Shown piece after piece: positions 55,736 through 64,000 of a stretch of DNA of 64,000 nt (position 1 is the first letter of the stretch; each line of letters begins with the position of its first letter). This DNA is from Darksidea phi (taxonomy: Eukaryota > Ascomycota > Dothideomycetes > Pleosporales > Lentitheciaceae). Under the pieces are notes generated by a model. The model had not been told where the DNA came from, ran no database searches, and saw nothing but the letters and a program-made list of their open reading frames with translations. Made by a program: the position numbers and the translations under genes. The DNA is taken from contig JASJFT010000158.1 in assembly GCA_030770425.1 (NCBI GenBank), positions 35,429 through 99,428 of the forward strand. The letters are read 5' to 3'.

Positions 55736-56830
55736 ATGGCCCCTCGCAGTCAAGCCCTCGCCGAGAAAGGATCCGAAAGCAGCTTCGACGACTATGCCAC
55801 GAATCGATGCGAGACTCCATGGATGGATCTATATGCAGATCATATCCGGCACAAACGCCTATGGGAAGTGGCCCTCCCCGGGACGCACGATTCGGGCTCT
55901 TATGCGATAACTCCGACCTCGCCCGTCGGCTTAGATAAAACGAAATGGCACGAGAAGTGGGCGCTACGTCTGATACCGCGCTCGAGAAGAGATATTGCGG
56001 CTGGTTGGGCGCGTACGACTTCGAAGGATTTTGCGCAGCAGCTTGATATGGGAATACGGTATTTTGATCTCAGAGTGCAGTATAGTGGGGGAGGTGGTAC
56101 GGGCGGATTGTACTTCGTGCATGGATTCGTTGGGGCACCTGTTTCTGAGTTGGTTGGGCAACTTAGTGAGTGGTTAGAGGGGAAGGGAAGGGAGAGGGAA
56201 GTCGTGTTGCTGGATTTTAACCACTTTTATGGTATGCAGGTGAATGCTGAGCGGTTGGAGTGTGATCCGCATGCTGAGCTCATTGAAATGCTTATGGCGG
56301 CTTTTCCGTATCAACTCGCCTCTCGGTACCGGCATTTAGACCGACATTCTACGCTGGAAGAGATATGGCGCACTAGCGCGCGTATCTTTATTCTTTACGG
56401 AGAACCGACGTATGCGAAGATGTATGGGTTTCTGGGGCATCGGCAACGGGATGTGGGGACTGGGGATGTGTATGGAAGATGGGCGCATTCGAGTGATGTG
56501 GAGAAGGTTATGCGGGTATGTGATGAGACGGCTGCGATGAGGTTGGGGATGTTGAAGGTGGTTGAGGCTGTATTGACGCCGTCAAAGTGGATGTATATCG
56601 CGTCTATCTGCCGGCGTAGGAAAGTTGGCGGTGATGACAGTCTGCTGAGGGCATTTTCGAAGGGGTTAAGGGGTACGGTGCAGGAACGGATGGTGGTTTG
56701 GGAGAAGGAGCCGGACAGTTTTATGGTAAACGTGGTTATGGTTGATTGGTTTGAGGGGTATCTATGTCGAGATAAGTGTGACGATTTAGTATCATTTGTT
56801 GATGCTGTTGCGAGGCTCAATATATGTTGA
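55736..56830 (+). CDS. PLC-like phosphodiesterase (PI-PLC X domain), 364 aa
   Basis: The X-domain pattern includes LWEVALPGTHDSGSYAI with the likely catalytic His51, FAQQLDMGIRYFDLRVQY with the conserved Arg and Asp, LYFVHGF with His129, and EVVLLDFNHFYGM. This resembles the bacterial-type or PLCXD-like phosphatidylinositol phospholipase C group, which has only the X half. There is no signal peptide, so the protein is probably intracellular. I start at the ATG at 55736 (CCACC-ATGG), not the earlier in-frame ATG at 55652, because the extra 28 residues are unlike the family. No intron. Convergent with the HIS3 gene. Confidence 0.82.
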   Translation: MAPRSQALAEKGSESSFDDYATNRCETPWMDLYADHIRHKRLWEVALPGTHDSGSYAITPTSPVGLDKTKWHEKWALRLIPRSRRDIAAGWARTTSKDFAQQLDMGIRYFDLRVQYSGGGGTGGLYFVHGFVGAPVSELVGQLSEWLEGKGREREVVLLDFNHFYGMQVNAERLECDPHAELIEMLMAAFPYQLASRYRHLDRHSTLEEIWRTSARIFILYGEPTYAKMYGFLGHRQRDVGTGDVYGRWAHSSDVEKVMRVCDETAAMRLGMLKVVEAVLTPSKWMYIASICRRRKVGGDDSLLRAFSKGLRGTVQERMVVWEKEPDSFMVNVVMVDWFEGYLCRDKCDDLVSFVDAVARLNIC

Positions 56831-57098
56831 TAGATGGCAATGGGATATCTGCTTAGTGCGTCAGTTGTAGATGCAAAGGTGATTCGTTTCCATTTTGAAG
56901 TACGCAACTATCCCTGAAGTGCACCTGGAACCAGTGTACATGCTTCAAACGGATCATTTGCATACATGTGCAAGATCGTTAGAAAGTGCGGCCAGATATA
57001 CTAGTCCGTAGCCTGAGTTCGTATTCATCGTTATTATCAAAACAGTGTTACTACCATTCTTGATGCTTTTGATAGACCGCTATGGGCTCTCCTATGGG

Positions 57099-57865
57099 CT
57101 AGTATAGAACCCCTTTTGTACTCCTAACCTCTCCCTCCCACTGCTTGACCACTGTTGTTGCTTGCCGGATCGCCACTGCGAGTGCTTTGAAGGCTGATTC
57201 GGCGCGATGATGGTCGTTTTCTCCGCGGATGCAGTCGACGTGGAGGGTCGTGCCGGAAGCTTGGGCGAAGGATTGGAGGCAATGGGGTATCATTTCTGTT
57301 GGCGCATCGATTAGTGACTACATGAAACTGTGGTCGTTGGGAAGATAGGAAGCATACCGCATGACAAATCTCCAATCTTCTCTCTTCTGAGACCTAGCTC
57401 AATAACGGAATACGGCCGATTCGAGAGATCAATAACAGCCCTCGAAAGCGCCTCATCGAGGGGCGCATACGCATACCCAAACCTCGCCAACCCGGTACTT
57501 CCTTGAAGCGCATTCTTAAACGCCCCACCGAGCGCCAGAAAAGCATCCTCACTCGTGTGGTGATCGTCAATATGCAAATCGCCTTTACACCTAATCCTCA
57601 GACTCCAGCCCGCATGCTTCGCCAGCGCATGTATCATATGATCCAGAAAGCCTATGCCAGTATCCACATTGATTTCCTGACTGTTGGATTTTTGAGTAGC
57701 GTGGTCTTTATCAACCTTCTCACCCTCGCCATTAAGATTCTTCTTATCGAGGGCATCCCAGAAGTCTGATTGTTCGTAGGGAGAGAGCTCGCCGCCATCG
57801 AGGTTTATCGAGACTTGGATTTTGGTTTCGTTGGTGTCGCGGTTGAGGGTGCAGGTTCGCGGCAT
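57099..57865 (-). CDS. HIS3: Imidazoleglycerol-phosphate dehydratase, 234 aa, two exons
   Basis: This enzyme catalyses the sixth step of histidine synthesis, turning imidazole-glycerol phosphate into imidazole-acetol phosphate. Exons are 57865-57358 and 57295-57099 (705 nt). The intron (GTATGC donor, CACTAATC branch, CCAACAG) sits inside the join [15 protein letters not shown], restoring the family block. Metal-binding motifs are intact: [35 protein letters not shown] and [17 protein letters not shown] segment of about 25 residues rich in Lys/Asp/Asn (about 40-65) is an insertion typical of fungal enzymes. Its ATG faces that of RPC19, 350 bases away. Confidence 0.95.
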
Positions 57866-58214
57866 TGTGGCGGCCGGACTTGTTCAATCACTTGGGAGAG
57901 TCTTTCCGTAACACGGAGGATATGCAGGCTTAATCGTGGGTGGTGGAGCGTCAGAGCAGAAGTAGAAAGCAAAGCGCAATCGGAGGCTAAACTTTCCCCG
58001 CACCACAGCCTGCCCCACGCTGACGTGATCTTGGCAGGGCTGAAAATGTGGCGTCGACAACCAGCGCCGCCTCGAATCAAAAAAAAATTTGAGATCGCGA
58101 AGTCACGCGCAAAACACGTCTCACATCCAAAGAACTCCTCCGAACTCACAGCAAGCGGCGGGGCGCCAGATCAAGCAGAAACTGAAGACGGAAAAGCTGG
58201 GAAAGAACGTTAAA
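57866..58214. promoter_or_regulatory. Divergent promoter, HIS3 / RPC19
   Basis: Two essential biosynthetic genes share this 349-bp region. CACTTGGGAGAGTC and short A runs are visible, but no clear TATA box. A Gcn4-type TGACTC-like site was looked for and not found in perfect form. Confidence 0.45.
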
Positions 58215-58842
58215 ATGTCATCCGAAGAAGACCCTTCCAAAGTGCAAATCGCAGACCCGACCTCCGTGACAGAGGACGAGGTCGATCTAAGTGCGGACAA
58301 AGACAGGATACGAGTAGTATGTTGAAGATGCAACTGATCTCAGAGAGGAACGGAATGCTGAGATCTCATTGCAGCTGGCCGGCAATACAGACACAGCAGC
58401 GTCGTTTCAAATCGACGGCGAGGATCATACCTTGGGGAATGCACTGCGATATGTCATCATGAAGAAGTAAGTGTGCCGTTATCTTATTTGCTATTTATTT
58501 GCTTTCATAGGCACTTCTTGCGAAGGTAAGCTAATAAATGCAGTCCTGACGTTGAATTCTGCGGCTACTCCATCCCGCATCCTTCAGAAAATAAGATGAA
58601 CATACGCATCCAGACATATGGTAAGCCGCCATCCTTCAACGCACTTATTCTGCCTTAAACCTCCTGAATTCGTGTTTCCATATGCATACATGTGCATTCG
58701 TCAACTTACCTGATGCATAGACAATGTCAGCGCCCAATCAGTGCTGGATAAAGGGCTGCAAGATCTCATGGACATGTGCGACATTATCGAGGAGAAGTTT
58801 CGAGACGCAAGGGAGGAGCATCGAAATGGGATGCAAGAGTAA
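58215..58842 (+). CDS. RPC19: DNA-directed RNA polymerases I and III subunit AC19, 130 aa, four exons
   Basis: Exons: 58215-58316, 58375-58466, 58544-58620 and 58721-58842 (393 nt). The spliced protein reads [40 protein letters not shown] and [20 protein letters not shown], the hallmark of the AC19 alpha-like subunit (partner of AC40) in Pol I and Pol III. The first ~30 residues are acidic and variable, as in other fungi. Each intron has a GTA[A/T]G donor and good acceptor. Length is slightly below yeast Rpc19 because of the shorter acidic head. Confidence 0.93.
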
Positions 58843-60041
58843 TATTGCCAGTGGGTAACAGACAGGTAAAAGCATTCAAGGCGTTTACGGATTTGTAGCA
58901 TGGTTCCGGCGCAAGCAAAAAGAAATGGTATTGTCTCAGGTTATATACACATTTTCTGGCAGTATTCGTCCTTCCCACTGTCGATGACACTCAATTGCGA
59001 CCCTATGGAGTTATCAGCGCGGGCGTTTGGTGAATGCCGATTGGGCGGGAAGAGACGTACCTCTAAGAATCCATTAATGAAGTTGCTTGGCAACCTAGCC
59101 TTAGGGTCCTCCTCTGTGCGGAAGTATTTGAGAACGTGTGAAAGCTGTTTCCAGTAGTTAAGCGTTTCCTGGCACTGATCAGCCGGTATTCGGTATCCTA
59201 ATTGGTATCGAAACCCTTCTGCTCAACGGCGAAACCTCGCCCACAACAACTAGATCTCGGAACTCTATGAATGAGAGACGGATATTAAAAAGCCGTACCT
59301 GGTATTCCTGGTGACTGTTGAACAGCAACACGTCCACCGTCTTTAGTTGCTTCACGTATCGATGCCGCTCGAATTCTTGCCGCATTTTGGTCCGAAGCGT
59401 AGAAACGGGTAGGTTGAGAGTATACATAGTCTGGATTTCCGGGGCCTGTATCCTCTATTAGCGGAGCTCAGGTACGCATGCTGCGCATGAGAAACCCGCG
59501 CATCCCCTTGCTACCCATCATCCTCCCCTCTCTGCCTACGACAGGCTAGCGGCACTCCAACAGTCCGTAAGGCAGGCAAAGAGGATTCGTAGCCCGAGTG
59601 GGTATTGTAAAGGGCGACGTACAGATCTCAGCCAGTCCCGATAGCTGTGGATAACCCTCCGCTTCGCATCCGACCAGTTGACCGCTGTCGTCGCATTAGC
59701 CTTCCATAGCTCCCAATTGCATAGCTTAGTTTTCACTTACAAGAGCGCGTGCGCTGGGCGAGATACGTCGCATTGATGACCATGGTTGCGGTGTTGTCGA
59801 GCTTGAGCTGCGGTTCGGAGCTGTGGTGACGATGCGGCTCGACCGAGTGGAGTGGGTGCCAAGACATTACGTTAGCGCGACTTTTGGCGGGCAGGCAAGA
59901 AAGTGATGGCGATCTTTCTTGAGGCAAGAACAACTACTACAACTACCAACGACCACACAAACTACGTCCACGAACTCTTCTCCGCCTACTACACACCGAA
60001 TACCCCCCAGACCCTCTTATCGCCCCGGCGCAATCACCACG
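58843..60041. other. Intergenic region
   Basis: This 1.2 kb includes the RPC19 3' region and the BUD31 promoter. Scattered minus-strand open frames (59179-59933) have no recognisable content. The last 100 bases are C/A-rich and form the BUD31 leader. Confidence 0.4.
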
Positions 60042-60563
60042 ATGCCACCTGTTCGCACCGCGCGCGCCTCCAAAAAGGCCCCTCCCGAAGGCTTCGAAGA
60101 TATCGAAGACACCCTCCTCGAATTCGCCAACAAAATGAAAGATGCTGAAAACGCGTCCCATGAAGGCAAGAAGAAGTACGAAATGGTCTGGCCCATTTTC
60201 CAAATCACGCACCAACGCTCCCGCTACATTTATGATTTGTACTACGAGAAGGAAGCTATAAGCAGACAGTTGTATGACTGGCTGCTCAAGAATGGATATG
60301 CGGATGCTGGGCTGATTGCAAAGTGGAAGAAGCAGGGGTATGAAAAGGTACGTACAGTCCCTGGTTTGTGAGAGGTGGGGGCGATGGTTCCAAGGTGGCG
60401 CATGCTGACGTTTGAATAGCTTTGCTGTGTACGGTGCATCCAGACCAAGGAGACGAATTTCCGATCGACGTGTATCTGCCGAGTGCCGAGGGAGCAGCTG
60501 AAGGAGAACCAGGATATTCAGTGTGTGAACTGCGGATGCAGGGGTTGCTCTTCCAGCGACTGA
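60042..60563 (+). CDS. BUD31: Pre-mRNA splicing factor BUD31/G10, 149 aa, two exons
   Basis: Exons 60042-60347 and 60420-60563 (450 nt) join as [20 protein letters not shown]. The protein has the G10 family layout: an N-terminal helical part ([20 protein letters not shown], then [19 protein letters not shown]) and a C-terminal Cys cluster ([24 protein letters not shown]) that binds zinc. Bud31 (Cwc14) is a component of the NineTeen-related part of the spliceosome. The intron has GTACGT, branch GCTGACG and AATAG. The start ATG is in CACG-ATGC, and an acidic charge pattern begins at once, so I trust it. Ends convergently with the membrane-protein gene. Confidence 0.95.
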
Positions 60564-61037
60564 GCAATGGACCACAAGAGAAGGGTCCCAGATTAGGCGC
60601 CAGATGAAGGCATAAGCATTAGTCACGGACTTCGGTCTACTATTTGGGGTCGTGCTACATATCGATATTGAACGGAAGAACTGCATGCAGGACAGCTATT
60701 GGCAGGCCCGCGGTGATTAGGATACCCAAGGATGGCGATCAGGCGTTCAGGTTTCTGCAAAGTGAGGCATCGACACGAAGCGTCGATATGGGCTGCACTG
60801 CACGATAGACGGTCTGTCTCTTGAGCAAATGAAATGGTCTATTTTGTTGACGATGTGCACAGATGAGATTTTTAGAAATTAAAAAGAATACAAATTTGCA
60901 GCGCTCCAAGCCGAGACTACAAGCCCTCCAACTCCTGCTATATGCATACGGGGAATCATAAAATGCAATGAGACAAGTCTCTAGTCCAATAAATAAACAC
61001 GGTGAAGAAAAGGAAAGGACGACGGCAAGGAAATCAT
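60564..61037. terminator. Convergent 3' region
   Basis: Between two convergent stops. A/T-rich tracts (AAATTAAAAAGAATACAAAT near 60877 and AATAAATAAACAC near 60988) resemble polyadenylation signals on both strands. No gene is seen. Confidence 0.4.
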
Positions 61038-62936
61038 CTAAAAGGCCACCCCTTGGCTCGTCACCCTCGGCACCACCACATTAGGCTCAACCAACGTATT
61101 CTCACTCGCTTCCCGCTTTGATCGTACCAATGGCCGACTAAAACTCCTAGTCCTGTTTAGTCCCGTCACTGCTGCGGCAGCCGCTTCGGAAAGACTAGGT
61201 GCTGCGCCATTGTTCCAACTATACAGACTGCTAGATCTCGATCGTGACCGTTCCGCACTACTCGTCCGCCCCGACCTATCCACATACACGCTCGTCACCG
61301 CCGCTCTAGGTTTTTCAGGCAACCCCTCTTTCGGCCTCGGACGCGAGAAGGAGTTCTCCCGCTTAAGAGGGTAGTCCCACACGATTCCGTCTTGACTGGG
61401 ATGGTGAGCATGCGAGACATCAGAGGTGGTGCTGGTAGACGAATCAGAGGCGGTGCGCGGGCGGTTCTGAACTAGTGGCGATGGGTGTGCTGGTCCATTG
61501 TTGGCGACTCCTGGTGTACGTGGGCTGTGGGCGGCTGCCTCCCTATCGGCCGTTAGACGCTTCAACGTGTTGCCGCGTTTAAGGCGGAAGGGAGACGTAC
61601 CGTCTATGGGTGACTCGACGCCTGATGGGCCGTCGGTGCTTACTGTGCGAGAGAATTGCGCGGCATGGCTATGTGGTGGGCTGCTCGCGTGATAATGGTA
61701 ACCACTTTCTTCATCTATGTCACTCATTTTGTCATTGCGGCCGTAGCCGTAAGGTGCTACGACGACCGGGCCTGGCCCGCCTGTTGCGAAGTCATGTGGG
61801 TTGTGTGAGATATTGTATGGGCTTTGGGCCATGGGTGGAGAGAAGGGTGTCATGTTAGGGGATTTGTTGTGCGGACCTTGGGGCATCGGTGGAGAATATG
61901 GCGTTGTTCTGGGAGATTTGCCTGCGTTGGCGGCGTCTTCGTTGTAAGGAGAGCGTTGGAGTTCGGATGGGTTTGGTGACGAGGGTGAGACGGGCTTCTT
62001 GGGGGGAAGGAAATGCTCTTGGGGGTAGAGGTAGTGCGCCTTCCATTTCCTGTAGAAGAGGAAGGCCACGATGAGGCCGGCGACCATAAGCGGGGCGAAG
62101 GCGATACCGATTTTTGCGCCAGTGGAGAGACGGGAGCGTTCTTCTTTGATCTCTTCAATCTTGTCAACGGCGTCGCCGAGATGGTCGGAAAGCTTGGAGG
62201 ACTCGGTCGGCATCGGGGTCGACACTGCGGGTGTTGAGGGCAACGCGGTTTCCATAGTCATTGTGCTCGAAGAACTTTCGGATGAGGTCGTTACATCTTC
62301 CGCAACAATCAATTTATCCTCTGGCAGATCCGTCGCGAAGTGGTTCAGTTGGATCAGCGGCGCCCACAGGGTCATCGTACCGATCGTCTGCGAACCCGTT
62401 GTGAAAGGCACCTTGAAAGCGTTCAAGTCCTCCTCCTGGCCCTTGCAAGTCATGGCATCGAACTGCGTGCTAGTCGCGGTCTTCATGCACGTCTGAACGC
62501 CTCCATCCATGGCACATCCATATCCATTCGGGCAGCAACCCACAGCTGTCTCGCCCGCAAGAAGCGGAAACTGGAACGTTCCCGTTACCTTGGGAGCGAC
62601 TGTCGTCTGGCCCCTGGTTGCGGAAATGGCGGTACAAGCGCTGGTGTAACCAGCCGGGCACTCATAACCAGGGGAGTAGAAACCTATGCCTCTCTGACGG
62701 TTTGCCGGATACTCGGTTGCGCGCGGCCAGCATCCCGTTATGTCATCTTCTGCGTTCGCGGTGGCTCCGCTTACTTTGCAGGACTGGCCGCGGATGGCTT
62801 CTGTGGCACTTGGGCCTGCGAGGGCGGCGCGGGAACAGTGACTCGGTTGAACGTATACTGTGGTTAAAGGTCCCAGGTTGACGCGTGTAGGAGTAGCTGC
62901 CTGGCGACGGTGACGGTGAGAAGGAGCTGGACTCAT
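61038..62936 (-). CDS. Single-pass membrane protein with Cys-rich ectodomain, 632 aa
   Basis: The N-terminal ~185 residues hold about nine cysteines in blocks such as GYECPAGYTSACTAI and GCCPNGYGCAMDGGVQTCM, a pattern seen in fungal surface proteins. A Ser/Thr-rich stretch (about 216-245), probably O-glycosylated, leads to a membrane helix (IGIAFAPLMVAGLIVAFLFY, about 277-296) and basic RKWK. The cytoplasmic tail is long, Pro/Ser-rich and disordered. The layout resembles wall-stress sensor-like proteins, though no WSC domain is seen. There is no signal peptide at the N-terminus (MSPAPSHRHRRQ); the single helix may act as signal anchor, or an upstream exon was missed. Function unknown. Confidence 0.65.
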   Translation of the reverse strand: MSPAPSHRHRRQAATPTRVNLGPLTTVYVQPSHCSRAALAGPSATEAIRGQSCKVSGATANAEDDITGCWPRATEYPANRQRGIGFYSPGYECPAGYTSACTAISATRGQTTVAPKVTGTFQFPLLAGETAVGCCPNGYGCAMDGGVQTCMKTATSTQFDAMTCKGQEEDLNAFKVPFTTGSQTIGTMTLWAPLIQLNHFATDLPEDKLIVAEDVTTSSESSSSTMTMETALPSTPAVSTPMPTESSKLSDHLGDAVDKIEEIKEERSRLSTGAKIGIAFAPLMVAGLIVAFLFYRKWKAHYLYPQEHFLPPKKPVSPSSPNPSELQRSPYNEDAANAGKSPRTTPYSPPMPQGPHNKSPNMTPFSPPMAQSPYNISHNPHDFATGGPGPVVVAPYGYGRNDKMSDIDEESGYHYHASSPPHSHAAQFSRTVSTDGPSGVESPIDGTSPFRLKRGNTLKRLTADREAAAHSPRTPGVANNGPAHPSPLVQNRPRTASDSSTSTTSDVSHAHHPSQDGIVWDYPLKRENSFSRPRPKEGLPEKPRAAVTSVYVDRSGRTSSAERSRSRSSSLYSWNNGAAPSLSEAAAAAVTGLNRTRSFSRPLVRSKREASENTLVEPNVVVPRVTSQGVAF

Positions 62937-64000
62937 TGCTGACGCTTTGGATGGGGTTGAATGCTATCGTGGGCCAAACGGCATAACCAGTTAAGAGATC
63001 GAATCGAAGGTATCTAAACCGAAAACGAGGAAGAGCGACGAAAGGACCGAAAAGGCCGATATGGGAGGAAGAGAGCGATAATATGTTCAACGAATGTAAA
63101 GGCTAGTCAAAGCCCAGAGGCCGGGAATCAACAACAAAAAGGAAGAAGATTGACAACAAACAAAACTCGGTGGATACCGGTGACTTAATGTTTCACGCCT
63201 TGAGCAATCCATCAGTGGGTGCGCGGCCTGCCTAGATTTTGTAGCTCCTGTCCGAAGACTGATGACCGTTCGGACTACGGACTTGCCAAGCGCACATGGC
63301 AGTGATATGGGGGTGTTGCTGGTTGACAAAGCACATCTTGGGCTTGTTTCAGCTGAGCGTCTGTGTGTATGGCGGACCAATCGATGGGTGGGCCCCAGGC
63401 TGTCACGGACTATCTTTGCATAGTGTGGTTAGATTGGTGCTGATGGTGGTGGTGGTGGAGAGGGATTTGGTATAGAACACCGAGTTCGCTGGGCGGGCGT
63501 TAAGCGAGAGCCCAAGAACGCGCCGCGATCTTTTCTGATGACGACTATGAATGAAAACAAAGTAAAAACGTAGTCGCAAGTATAGACGCGATTGTACGTT
63601 GCGCGTTCTCCAACGCATACGCGCATGCATTTCCCAAATCTCATCCTCGCCGCCAACGCGGTCCAGACCGCAAATCTAGCCACCCAAAATACACCTACCA
63701 GGTCCTGCAAAGCATACGGGTACCTACATCAAGATTCCACTGTTCGGAGCCCACGCGGGTGCTGCTGTCAGAACTCTACTTTTGCAAGTCCGATGAAAGG
63801 TGAGATGCACGTCGCTGATTGGGGGCATAGTCCGACGATCGCTTCTCGAAGCGGCTAGCCGGCGTCGAACACCGATGGCCTACTCGGCCCGGGGGGGGGG
63901 GGGGGGTTTTGCGGTTTTTAAAGCCAAAGCGGCACCCAGGGAGCACGGGGGGGAGGCCGGGGGGTTTGGGTGGTGGGGGGGGAATGGTGTGGCACAAGGG
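62937..64000. other. Promoter region and low-quality window end
   Basis: The left part is the leader and promoter of the membrane-protein gene. Short open frames have no content. From about 63887 onward there are long G runs and little complexity, which looks like poor sequence or a contig end. Confidence 0.5.

Noticed and set aside
50759..56830. Secondary-metabolite cluster around the adenylation-domain protein
   Set aside because: Neighbours are ArgJ, a PLC-like enzyme and HIS3; no oxidase, transferase, transporter or cluster regulator is present.
63887..64000. G-rich tract as a possible G-quadruplex or telomere
   Set aside because: There is no TTAGGG-type unit, and the uneven homopolymer runs look like sequencing or assembly error at a contig end.

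Overview
The window is nuclear DNA of a filamentous ascomycete (Pezizomycotina). A Dothideomycetes/Pleosporales-type genome is the best guess, though this is inferred from gene types and style, not from any search. The support is short GT-AG introns of about 50-70 nt with CTAAC/CTGAC-like branch sites, clean ATG contexts, fungal-only families (Clr5-ankyrin, ankyrin/CorA-like, many short F-box-like proteins with an LPxELRxEVYSYL-type head) and decayed repeats whose copies differ mainly by C/T and G/A changes, as expected after RIP. I rebuilt splice models by hand; where exon sums divide by three and junctions restore family motifs I treat the models as good.

Layout. 0.3-9 kb: unknown protein, F-box/LRR protein, short F-box-like protein, amidase, mitochondrial DEAD-box helicase. 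10-16 kb: secreted Cys-rich protein and a forkhead regulator (HCM1/Sep1 type) behind a long CT-rich leader. 16-18 kb: minisatellite and decayed repeat. 18-27 kb: a six-exon ankyrin/CorA-like membrane protein, a possible tiny membrane protein, and a large Clr5-ankyrin protein. 28-33 kb: RFX regulator and, divergently, YOP1. 34-38 kb: an accessory patch with a solo-LTR-like insertion and several intact or broken F-box-like genes. 38.7-40.1 kb: AP-2 mu subunit. 40-50 kb: a second accessory patch with a MITE-like inverted repeat, a wrecked NLR/NACHT gene, a multi-pass membrane protein, a BTB-like protein with W/K-rich repeats, and about 2.9 kb of decayed repeat DNA. 50-61 kb: small membrane protein, ArgJ, a stand-alone adenylation-domain protein behind four 31-bp promoter repeats, a PLC-like phosphodiesterase, HIS3 (IGPD), RPC19 (AC19) and BUD31. 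61-63 kb: single-pass Cys-rich membrane protein. The last ~100 bases are G-run rich and look like poor-quality contig-end sequence.

The conserved genes serve unrelated housekeeping roles (arginine and histidine synthesis, Pol I/III, splicing, endocytosis, ER shaping, mitochondrial RNA). They form no operon or obvious pathway cluster. The 34-50 kb stretch behaves as an accessory island: broken genes, LTR relics and lineage-specific receptor-like families. I found no clear new molecular system. The most unusual signals are the MluI-box-like tandem repeats abutting the TATA box of the adenylation gene, the micro-exons, the W/K-rich BTB protein and the LTR inside a membrane-protein relic.
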